Below are positions 1-7,400 of a DNA stretch of 10,081 nucleotides, in pieces. Position 1 is the first letter of the stretch. Each line of letters starts with the position of its first letter. Below the pieces are notes generated by a model. That model was not told where the DNA came from, made no database searches, and worked only from the letters and a program-made list of their open reading frames with translations. The DNA lies in assembly GCA_024641365.1 (NCBI GenBank), contig JAHEDF010000107.1, forward strand, positions 1-10,081, written 5' to 3'. The position numbers and the translations under genes were made by a program. This DNA is from Planctomycetota bacterium. GTDB taxonomy: Bacteria > Planctomycetota > UBA11346.

Positions 1-100
1 CAGTTATTGGTGTTGGTTTTGTTTCTGGTGTCGTTGCTTCGCCAGCCCAACTTGCGGTGGCAACAATAGTCAGTGATAACAGGCAACAGATGCATCTCAT
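1..100 (-). CDS. Putative exported protein, N-terminal fragment with signal peptide (3' end outside window)
   Basis: Reading leftwards from an ATG at 100-98 gives 33 codons that stay open to the window edge. The translation begins MRCICCLLSLTIVATA, then SWA, then GEATTPETKPTPIT. This has the three parts of a Sec signal peptide: a short start with one Arg, a hydrophobic core of about 13 residues, and a small-residue cleavage site, most likely after Ala19 (SWA|GE). The stretch after cleavage is rich in Thr and Pro, as is common in linkers of periplasmic or outer-membrane proteins. There is no lipobox Cys at the cleavage position. The ribosome site is weak: only a GGG lies upstream, and no strong AGGAGG is visible, which lowers confidence. 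The gene would be divergent from ileS. The function cannot be named from 33 residues. A competing plus-strand reading frame (3-203) exists and is listed under rejected items. Confidence 0.45.
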   Translation of the reverse strand, partial: MRCICCLLSLTIVATASWAGEATTPETKPTPIT

Positions 101-220
101 GCGTGCCCAGCTTCGTGGCCACCACAGCCAGAGCAACTCAACAGTCAGCCCGCGTCGAACCCTTTTCTTGCAGGAAACCGCGTTCCTACCCGGACATAGC
201 TGATTAACGACTGCGACCTA

Positions 221-250
221 AGCAGGCTGCTGAAAAAAAACCTGCCTGCT
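221..250. other. GC-rich hairpin with A8 run in the loop, in the divergent intergenic region
   Basis: AGCAGGC (221-227) pairs perfectly with GCCTGCT (244-250) around a 16-base loop that contains eight consecutive A residues. No T run follows the stem on the plus strand, so it is not a standard terminator for rightward transcription. It lies just upstream of the TATAAT box at 268-273, so it would be upstream of the ileS transcript and could be a protein-binding or structural site. It may equally be a short repeat; no second copy is seen in this window. Confidence 0.3.
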
Positions 251-273
251 AGCGCGCTCGTCACCGCTATAAT
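246..273 (+). promoter_or_regulatory. Candidate sigma-70 promoter for ileS
   Basis: A perfect TATAAT lies at 268-273, 85 bases before the ileS start codon. The -35 region is poor: the best fit is CTGCTA at 246-251 with a 16-base spacer, matching 3 of 6 bases of TTGACA. There is no TG extension before the -10 box. This is the best rightward promoter in the gap between the divergent genes, but the weak -35 means an activator or another start site is possible. If correct, it gives a leader of roughly 75-80 bases containing the hairpin at 302-351. Confidence 0.35.
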
Positions 274-301
274 TGCATTACCGCATGAGAGTCCTTGCTG
301 C

Positions 302-351
302 ACCTGTCGGGCTTTTTACCGTGCCGCCCTTCCATTCAACGTCCCGCAGGT
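302..351 (+). promoter_or_regulatory. Leader hairpin that can cover the ileS ribosome site
   Basis: ACCTG (302-306), a bulged T307 and CGGG (308-311) pair with CCCG (343-346) and CAGGT (347-351), giving nine base pairs with one bulge across a 31-base loop. The right arm contains AGG (348-350), the only Shine-Dalgarno-like bases before ileS, 8 bases from the ATG at 359. When folded, the stem would hide this site. The pairing is visible in the sequence; a role in controlling translation is inference. It lacks the features of a Gram-positive T-box leader. Confidence 0.35.
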
Positions 352-358
352 CTGTTCC

Positions 359-3300
359 ATGTCGTCATCACCAGCTGTTTTCCGCCGCGTCGAATCCCAG
401 GTACATTTACCAAAACTAGAAGAAGCTATTTTAACGCTGTGGGAAAAAATTGATGCCTTCCAAGAATCCAATCGCCGCCGTGCTGGTAACGAACCATTTG
501 TTTTTTATGACGGTCCCCCTTTTGCCACGGGCACGCCACATTATGGACACTTATTAGCCGGTACCATTAAAGATATTATCCCGCGTTATTGGAACATGCG
601 CGGCTGTCCGGTCGAACGCCGTTTCGGTTGGGACTGTCACGGATTACCAATTGAAAATTTAGCACAAAAATCATTACAATTAAATGGCACGCCAGAAATT
701 CGTGCGCTCGGCGTTGATAAATTTAATGAACAATGTCGTTCCATGGTGCAGGAATACGTCGCTGAATGGCGGCGAACTGTTACACGCATGGGCCGCTGGG
801 TCGATTTTGATGACGACTATAAAACCATGGATCTCCATTTTATGGAATCCGTATGGTGGGTATTTAAACGCCTCTGGGATCAAGGCCGCGTTTATAAAGC
901 GCATCGCATCATGCCGTACTCGTGGAAATTAACCACGCCGCTGTCTAATTTTGAGGCAGGGAATAATTATAAGGATGTACAGGATCCGGCGATTACTGTT
1001 CGGTTTAAAATTCGTCCGGAAGTCCGGAAGTCCGGAAGTCCGGAAGTCGATGCCGCAATCACCGCTGGAATGGCCTATGTACTAGCCTGGACCACAACAC
1101 CTTGGACCCTACCTGAAAATTTAGCCTTATGCGTTGGGCCCAATATAACTTATGTATTTGCTAAAGATTTAGAAACTGGTGACACCTATCTTATTGCAGA
1201 AGATCGTATCAGTGCGTTACCTAAAAAAGTAGAGAATTACGAATTAGGACACCGCGTTCTAGGTAGTGAACTTGCTCAATTAAAATACGAACCATTATTC
1301 CCCTATTTCAAAGACAATGCAAATTCGTTCCAAGTGCTGGTCGATGATTTTGTCACCACTGGTGACGGCACAGGCATCGTTCATATGGCGCCTGCTTATG
1401 GCGAAGATGACTATCGTGTTTGTCGCGCTGCTGGCATTGAATTAGTTGATCCGCTAGATGAAGAAGCGAAATTCACTGAAATGTTACCGGAATATGTCGG
1501 ACAATTTTGCAAAGATGCCGACAAAGCAATTATCAAACGTTTGAAAGAAGAAGGTAAGCTGGTTCATCAATCAACCTTGGTACACAGTTATCCGTATTGT
1601 GAACGCACCGACACGCCGCTTATTTATCGCGCCATTGAAGCGTGGTATGTACGCGTAGAAGATCTGCGTGATAAAATGTCGGCGAATAATGCGCAGATTC
1701 GTTGGGTGCCTGAATCCATCGGCGCGAATCGTTTTGGCAACTGGCTCAAAGAGGCGAAGGATTGGAATATTTCCCGCAATCGTTTTTGGGGTTCTTGTTT
1801 ACCGGTTTGGGTAAACACAGTAAATCCTGACGATGCAATTTGTGTTGGCTCAGCCGCAGAATTAGAACAATTAGCGGGCTTACCTGCAGGTTCTGTTAAA
1901 GACTTACATAAACATTTATTAGACCCAATTGAAATTAAAAAAGACGGCAAAACCTACAAACGCACGCCAGAAGTTTTAGATTGTTGGTTTGAATCTGGTT
2001 CCATGCCTTATGCGCAAGTGCATTGGATGGGCGGCGATGATGGCAAACAACCACCTCCCGTATTCCCTGCACAATTTATTGCTGAAGGCCTCGATCAAAC
2101 CCGTGGTTGGTTTTACACCTTACTCGTGTTGTCGACGGCGCTGTTTGATAAGCCCGCATTTAAAAATGTGGTAGTGAATGGCTTAGTTTTAGCTGAAGAC
2201 GGTCAGAAAATGTCGAAGTCGAAAAAGAATTATCCGGATCCACACCACGTGCTCGATGCTTATGGCGCTGATGCTTTGCGCGCCTATTTAATTGATTCGC
2301 CAGTAGTACGCGCTGAACCATTAAAATTCAGTGAGGCAGGACTCAAAGAAATTGTACGAACCGTCGTGCTGCCTTATTGGAATGCGTTATCATTCTTCAC
2401 CACCTATGCTGAAGTAGATAAATACGATCCTCGTACGGTAAAAAGCCGACCTGTTAGTGAACGTACGCCGATAGATCGCTGGGTATTATCAGTGCTCCAA
2501 TCCTTAGTTCGCGACGTAAACCATGAGATGGAAAATTATCGCTTATATAATGTAGTTCCACGATTGGTAAAATTTATCGATCAATTAACCAATACGTATA
2601 TTCGCTTAAATCGTTCGCGATTCTGGAAATCACCAGATCCACTCGATCAAGCTGATGCTTATAACACCTTGCATTCGGTGCTGACTACTTTTGCCAAAGT
2701 ATTAGCCCCCTTTATGCCATTCTTAACCGAAGAAGTTTATCAACGCTTGGTGCGACCAATAGATGAAACAGCTCCCACTAGCGTTCATTGGTGCGATTTC
2801 CCGCAAGCCGACGAACAATTAATCGACGCTGAATTAGAACGTGATGTCGCCATCAGTTTAACTGTTTCCAGTTTAGGTCGTAAATTACGCGAAGACCATA
2901 AACTCAAAGTGCGGCAACCATTAAAATCCGTTACGGTAATTAGTCGCGATGCGGTTGTTCGTGCTGGAGCTGAGCGTTTTGGCGCAGCAATTGCCGCTGA
3001 ATTAAATGTTAAAAACGTACAATTCAGCGCTGATGAAGCTGCATTTTGCTCCATTACCGTTAAGCCAAATTTAAAAGTATTGGGAAAACGCTGTGGGCCA
3101 AAATTAAAGGCAATCAGTGCTGTATTGCAAAAATGGTCATTTCCTGAAGTTGCTGAATTAGATGCTGGTAAATCAATTACGGTTGAAGGCGAAGCCATTG
3201 GCATCGACGACTTGTTACTGTCTCGATCACCCGTTGCTGGCTCAATAACTGCGAGCCAAGGTGCTATTTCTGTTGCTCTAGACACTGAATTAAATCAGGA

Positions 3301-3556
3301 ATTAATTCTTGAAGGTTTAGCGCGTGAAATAGTCAGCGTCTTACAACAAGGCCGCAAAGACGCTGGCCTTGAAGTTTCTGATCGTATCACCGTCGTTTGG
3401 AGCAGCGCTGATGCCGATATCATTGCTGCCATCGCTGCTCACCAACAGTTTATTTGTGATGAAGTCCTAGCGACAAGCTTAACACAAAGCTCGTCTGCCC
3501 AATCACAGGTAGAAATAAATGGACGCACTTTTAGTTACACAATTACGAAAGCTTAA
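359..3556 (+). CDS. ileS: Isoleucyl-tRNA synthetase, long eukaryote-like class (IleRS2)
   Basis: This cytoplasmic enzyme joins isoleucine to tRNA-Ile using ATP and removes mischarged valine. The class I signatures are intact: HYGH at residues 61-64 within GPPFATGTPHYGH, and KMSKS at 617-621. The CP1 editing domain lies between them, with the Thr-rich WTTTPWTLPEN segment starting at residue 244, and GTG (337-339) and GEDDY (348-352) near the editing pocket. The catalytic fold closes with GLDQTRGWFYTLLVLS, followed by the helical anticodon-binding domain and a C-terminal region ending in a VSDRITVVWSS-like module. At 1065 residues it is longer than the usual bacterial form (about 930-940) and lacks that form's C-terminal Cys zinc site. 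This places it in the eukaryote-like class, which is generally less sensitive to mupirocin. The start is supported by the family-typical N terminus (VHLPKLEEAILTLWEKIDAF), though the ribosome site is weak (AGG). Residues 219-230 carry a repeat-derived insertion. lspA does not follow; the next genes are convergent. Confidence 0.97.
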   Translation: MSSSPAVFRRVESQVHLPKLEEAILTLWEKIDAFQESNRRRAGNEPFVFYDGPPFATGTPHYGHLLAGTIKDIIPRYWNMRGCPVERRFGWDCHGLPIENLAQKSLQLNGTPEIRALGVDKFNEQCRSMVQEYVAEWRRTVTRMGRWVDFDDDYKTMDLHFMESVWWVFKRLWDQGRVYKAHRIMPYSWKLTTPLSNFEAGNNYKDVQDPAITVRFKIRPEVRKSGSPEVDAAITAGMAYVLAWTTTPWTLPENLALCVGPNITYVFAKDLETGDTYLIAEDRISALPKKVENYELGHRVLGSELAQLKYEPLFPYFKDNANSFQVLVDDFVTTGDGTGIVHMAPAYGEDDYRVCRAAGIELVDPLDEEAKFTEMLPEYVGQFCKDADKAIIKRLKEEGKLVHQSTLVHSYPYCERTDTPLIYRAIEAWYVRVEDLRDKMSANNAQIRWVPESIGANRFGNWLKEAKDWNISRNRFWGSCLPVWVNTVNPDDAICVGSAAELEQLAGLPAGSVKDLHKHLLDPIEIKKDGKTYKRTPEVLDCWFESGSMPYAQVHWMGGDDGKQPPPVFPAQFIAEGLDQTRGWFYTLLVLSTALFDKPAFKNVVVNGLVLAEDGQKMSKSKKNYPDPHHVLDAYGADALRAYLIDSPVVRAEPLKFSEAGLKEIVRTVVLPYWNALSFFTTYAEVDKYDPRTVKSRPVSERTPIDRWVLSVLQSLVRDVNHEMENYRLYNVVPRLVKFIDQLTNTYIRLNRSRFWKSPDPLDQADAYNTLHSVLTTFAKVLAPFMPFLTEEVYQRLVRPIDETAPTSVHWCDFPQADEQLIDAELERDVAISLTVSSLGRKLREDHKLKVRQPLKSVTVISRDAVVRAGAERFGAAIAAELNVKNVQFSADEAAFCSITVKPNLKVLGKRCGPKLKAISAVLQKWSFPEVAELDAGKSITVEGEAIGIDDLLLSRSPVAGSITASQGAISVALDTELNQELILEGLAREIVSVLQQGRKDAGLEVSDRITVVWSSADADIIAAIAAHQQFICDEVLATSLTQSSSAQSQVEINGRTFSYTITKA
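1014..1048 (+). repeat. Tandem 8-bp repeat (GTCCGGAA x4) inside ileS
   Basis: Four perfect copies of GTCCGGAA lie head to tail at 1014-1045, followed by a partial GTC at 1046-1048. Each unit contains the palindrome TCCGGA. Eight is not a multiple of three, so the units are read in successive frames and encode RPEVRKSGSPEV at residues 219-230. Three extra units equal 24 bases, so an ancestral single copy (reading RPEVD) could expand to four without breaking the frame. The insertion sits in the CP1 editing-domain region, some 14 residues before the conserved WTTTPWT segment. Confidence 0.93.
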
Positions 3557-3796
3557 AAATATATAAACCAAGTCGAACCGTATTACACAATTGTTTATTT
3601 CACCTTTTGCATGCACATGCGAGCAAAGACTAACATAATAAGCACGGAAATGGAGAACGACAATTAATCCATTGATCCCCAAAATTATCTCATCTTCCCT
3701 CCGTTGCTTAGTATCTCTTGTTCTATCTTTTTATTACGCGCTAAAATTATCCTAATACTAATTCCGCCTCAAATCATCCGTAATGGCAACAAATTA

Positions 3797-3894
3797 ACAT
3801 GGAGAACCAGAGAACTGAAAAGAAAAGCTGTGCTTTTTTCAATAACCACAAGATTTCCACCTTAGTATTTCTCCGTTTCTCCGGTCCTCCATGT
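3797..3894. repeat. Imperfect 18-bp inverted repeat enclosing a 98-bp element
   Basis: ACATGGAGAACCAGAGAA at 3797-3814 and TTCTCCGGTCCTCCATGT at 3877-3894 are inverted copies matching at 16 of 18 positions. Both differences are A opposite C. The arms enclose 62 bases that include a short terminator-like hairpin. The arrangement resembles small palindromic intergenic repeats or a MITE without a gene. No clear target-site duplication flanks it: AAATTA lies before and AAGTGG after. Whether it is a family repeated across the genome cannot be seen here. Confidence 0.6.
3818..3840. terminator. Weak bidirectional terminator between ileS and the minus-strand operon
   Basis: AAAAGC (3823-3828), loop TGT, and GCTTTT (3832-3837) form a short stem followed by further T residues to 3839. 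Read on the minus strand, the same stem is followed by a T-rich stretch as well. The position between two converging genes suits a shared terminator. The stem is AT-rich and short, so it may work poorly alone; the larger surrounding inverted repeat could strengthen it. It is the best terminator candidate I found in this gap. Confidence 0.35.
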
Positions 3895-3948
3895 AAGTGG
3901 CTTATTATTTAGGATATAGTGAGCCGGAATTGGTATAAATTAGTATAA

Positions 3949-4377
3949 TTATTGCAAACTTATTTTAGCTTCAGGGATAGCTTGTAGCACTACTGCCACT
4001 TGTCGCTGATAGCGAGCTGCAATATCTAAGGCTGCGCGCTGTCTTTGCTCAGGTTCTACGAGTATACGACTTGCGATAACTGGCATCGCAACTTCTTGAT
4101 ATTGATTAAATATTGCCGGTAAGTCGCTAGCGTGATCACACCAAAATACTTCACGGTTTTCAAATTCACCTTTCACTTTGCTCTTATAACAAATATAAAT
4201 TACAATTTTTTTTTCTTGAGTACGAAACACAGATAAAACATGCCAGCGACCGCCACCTATTAATGAATTCCACAAAGACGTACCGGTAACGCCGTCGTTA
4301 CTAACTAATAATTCACCAATAAAAACGACCGGTGATTGCATGCCACGATCAAGTGTCCACTCACGCCAATCCGTCAT
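3949..4377 (-). CDS. Conserved-looking hypothetical protein, 142 residues
   Basis: I do not firmly recognise this protein. It has no signal peptide or membrane segment. An N-terminal half with alternating beta-like segments (PVVFIGELLVS, RWHVLSVFRT, KKIVIYICYK) is followed by an acidic and aromatic stretch (REVFWCDHASDLPAIFNQY) and a C-terminal amphipathic helix (QRQRAALDIAARYQRQVAVVLQ). It contains five Trp residues, many for its length. The order FxGELL, then FRT-KKIVIYICYK, then a helix-rich end with ALDI loosely recalls small EXLDI-type proteins; this is from memory and unverified. The ATG at 4377-4375 is supported by AGGA (4390-4387) nine bases upstream. The gene starts 31 bases after the coiled-coil gene on the same strand and is probably co-transcribed with it, which suggests a shared process. 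Confidence 0.72.
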   Translation of the reverse strand: MTDWREWTLDRGMQSPVVFIGELLVSNDGVTGTSLWNSLIGGGRWHVLSVFRTQEKKIVIYICYKSKVKGEFENREVFWCDHASDLPAIFNQYQEVAMPVIASRILVEPEQRQRAALDIAARYQRQVAVVLQAIPEAKISLQ

Positions 4378-4408
4378 GCGCGTAATTCCTGCTTACTCTT
4401 CCGATGCT

Positions 4409-7400
4409 TTATAAATTTGAAGATGTACGCAAGCGCAATTCTTGCACTTGTTTCATTAAATCAGCAATGATGGTTTTATCTTCAGTATCAGTTTCTTCTT
4501 GGCGTATTTTCGCTTTCATAACAGCTTCACGAGCATCGCGCATGAGTGTTTCAAATTGTGCTCGCTGCCGTTTTTGACGTGCCAGGGCATCACTGGCTTC
4601 AGCACGTGCGAGTTCTAAATCTTTTTCAACTTTCGATAAACGTGTACGTGCTTGTTCTGCATCTGCTTTTGTACTGGATAATTGTTTGTTGAGATCACTT
4701 TCGCGGCGCTCAACTTCAGAAATGCGCTCTTTGAGATGGACATCGCTTTGCGTTTGTCGCGCTAAACGCTCTTCAAATTGCGCCAACTGATGACGTTGCT
4801 CTTCTAATTTGCGCTCTAATTCAGCAGCGCGAGCACGTGCTTTGTCCACATCGGCCGCAGAATCTGATAGACGTTTGGTCCACACGCTGGTCGATTCTTT
4901 ACGTTCATTAGCTAGTTTAGCCTCATCGCGAGCCACATTGGCTGCGGCTGTACGTACCGCTTCGGCATTTACGCGTTCATTATCAGCTGCTAAACGTTCG
5001 TTGGTTTGTTTCAATTCCCCAACTTGACGCATGGCATCATTTAATCGCGCCGTCAGTTGCCCTTCGCGCTCTTGTAATTGTTTTTGTAAATTACCATTTT
5101 CGCCACCTAATCGTTCGCTCTGTGCTTTTAAGCGATCACGTTCAGCTGTTAAAGATGCAATGGCTGCCTTAGCGGCATCGCGTTCCTGAATTAATTGCGC
5201 CTCTTGTGCCTTCAATGAAGTTTGCTGCGCATTCACTTCGGCACTAGATGATTGAGATGCGGTTAATCGTTCGCGCACTTGGGCAATTTCCGCAGTTAAT
5301 TTTTCAACACGAGCTGTTGCTTCTGCCTCAGTACGTTTTAATTGCGCCAATTCACTAGAGGCCGTGCGTGCTAATGCTTCCGCACGTGCTTGTGATTCGG
5401 TTAATTTACCGCGCTCGCGCTCCATCTCATTTAATTTTAAGCGTGCTTGATCACGTTCTTGTAGCGCTTGTTTGACGACAGAAGTATTTTTCTCTTGTTC
5501 ACTACGCAGCGCATTTAATTCTTGCGCGGTTTTTGCCGATTGTTCACCCAATGCTTTTGATTCTTGCATGAGTTTTTCTAATTGGTTACGTACTTCTTTT
5601 TCTGCAGCCTGCGATTCACTTAATTGTTTCTTTAGGCCACCAAGCGTTTGTTCGCTTTGGCTAACCGTCGCATCGCTTGATTTACGTAATGCTTCTAATC
5701 GTGCATTTAATTCGCTACGTTCACGTTCTAAGCGTTCACGGTCAGCGCCAAGTTGCCGTTCACGCGCACTCGCAAATTCTACATTTGCCGTGGCTTTAGA
5801 ATGCTCAGCTGACAACCGACCTAATTCACCTTTTAAGCGCGCAACTTCCGCTGTTGCTGTTTCTGTCTTTGATTGCACTTCGACAATGCGCTGTTCCAAA
5901 GCAGCGATAGTTTTTTGGCTATCATTCTTTTCTTGCGTTCGTGTTTCTTCTAATTTCTTCAGATTTGCGCTTAATTGTCCACGCGCTGCTTCTGCTTCTA
6001 CGCGAGCATCACTAATAGCTTTCATTTCTTTTGCTTGCGCTTCGCGTAAACGTTTCAATTCATCTTCGCGTTCTTGTTGATGACGACTTACTAAGTCTTG
6101 TGACGCACGTGCTGCATCCGCCATTTGTGATTTTGCATTTTGTAGTTCGCTTGTGGTAACTGCCAATTTTTCTTGCGCCGCATGTAATTGACGGGTTAGA
6201 TTTTGGAATGCATCGCCATGTTTACTTTGTTCTTGCTGCAATGCTTCTTTAGCGCGTTTCGCTTCATCTTCCTTCAAACGTACGGTGGTGGTTGCCTGCG
6301 ATAATTGTGTACGCAATGCGGCGATATCGCGATTGACCGATTCAACACCTTGCTGAGCTGTTTTATTGGTCTTCTCAACTTGTGCTTTTTGTGATTCCAA
6401 CTGACTTTGTAGATTCGTTATTTTGGCTTTGTCACTGGCGATTTGCTCATCTGCAGCCTTAATTGCACCTTCACGAGCCAGCAACGCTTCTTCGACTTGT
6501 TTCAGTTTTGTACGCAAGGCTTCTACTTCGTTACCAGTTTTGCTTGCTGATTCAGCCACATTTTGCGCCGCCTTCAGCTCACTATTCGCTTTTTCTAAGG
6601 CTGTTGTCAGTTCTGTTATTTTTGTTTTATCTGCGGATGATTTTTCGGTGAGCGTTTTAATTTCGTTTTCACGCGCTTGTAAATTTTGTTGTAACTCTTG
6701 GGTCTTTGCTGTCGCCGATTGTTGGTTATTCGCTTGTGACGATGCTGCGGACTTCAAGGATTGAATAGTTTGCTCGCTACTCGCGACTTTCTTTTCCGTC
6801 TCCGCTAATTTTGTTTTTAAGGCAGTTACCTCGGCGGCGGCGGCCTTTGTCGCAGATAATTCTTTTTCTAATGCGGCAATTTTGGGATCCGGGCCACTTG
6901 GCGCTGATGGCGTTTGCGGCTTCGCTGCAGCGGCTTTTAATTTTTCATTGGTAATGCGAATCCAATCAACCACTAAACTTTCTGTAGCAGCGGCAAGTGA
7001 TGATATGTCCTGCTCTTCGCCTAGCGCTTCGCGCAATACCGATAGCGTGATATCCAAGTCATCGCTACTTCCATCAGGTGTAGCCATTTCAATTTGGCGG
7101 GCAATTTCAGCTGCTAAACTGCGCGTTTCAGCGTGATCAGATTTGCGTGTATCTTCAGCGTACGCGCAATCACGACGTGCTCTTTCGACTTCGTCTTTTA
7201 AGGCCTTCGTTGACTTAGCGTGGCTATCAACCGTCGCCATTAATTGCTCGCGCGTCTTTTTTAATTCCTCTTGAACAGTTTTTAATTCTTTGGCGACCAT
7301 GCCAGCCACTTGCTCAGCATCGACCGGCGTAACTACACTTTCCGCTTCACTGCGCGCGCGTTCCGCTTCGTTCATCATCATGCGCATTGCTGTAAAGCGA

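Larger units (their letters stand above)
3557..3948. other. Intergenic region between convergent genes, no supported gene
   Basis: These 392 AT-rich bases separate the ileS stop from the stop of the 142-residue gene. They contain a weak bidirectional terminator (3818-3840) nested in an imperfect inverted repeat (3797-3894), and a partial diverged second copy around 3650-3724. A small palindrome, GCATG-CA-CATGC, lies near 3609-3620. The longest reading frame that I checked here, 37 codons from an ATG at 3799, runs across the inverted repeat, has no ribosome site and looks like chance. No tRNA-like cloverleaf was noticed. Confidence 0.6.

Noticed and set aside
3..203. Plus-strand open frame from the left edge, 66 codons, ending in TGA at 201-203
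   Set aside because: It overlaps the minus-strand signal-peptide frame. Its Val/Gly-rich opening is what the antisense of a Thr/Pro-rich coding stretch produces, and its His/Gln/Ser-rich end resembles no family I know. It remains the main alternative if the minus-strand gene proves wrong.
274..358. T-box or tRNA-sensing leader for ileS
   Set aside because: No T-box consensus, specifier loop or antiterminator is visible, the leader is too short, and T-boxes are essentially a Gram-positive mechanism.
2785..3285. 166-codon minus-strand open frame inside ileS
   Set aside because: Antisense to well-conserved synthetase coding sequence; no recognisable domain or ribosome site. The frames at 680-904, 684-932, 1624-1950 and 1989-2174 are rejected for the same reason.
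3799..3912. 37-codon plus-strand open frame with ATG in the inverted repeat
   Set aside because: It spans both arms of the palindrome and the terminator hairpin, has no Shine-Dalgarno site, and its sequence shows no pattern of a real small protein.
3944..3949. TATAAT on the plus strand next to the stop of the 142-residue gene
   Set aside because: It points into the antisense of that gene with no gene to express and no -35 box; AT-rich sequence makes this match likely by chance.
5472..6080. 202-codon plus-strand open frame
   Set aside because: Antisense shadow of the coiled-coil gene: Ser, Phe, Arg and Cys rich as expected from reversing Glu/Lys/Ala/Leu codons, with no domain and no ribosome site. 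The same applies to 4809-5027, 6423-6764, 6882-7136 and 7290-7649.
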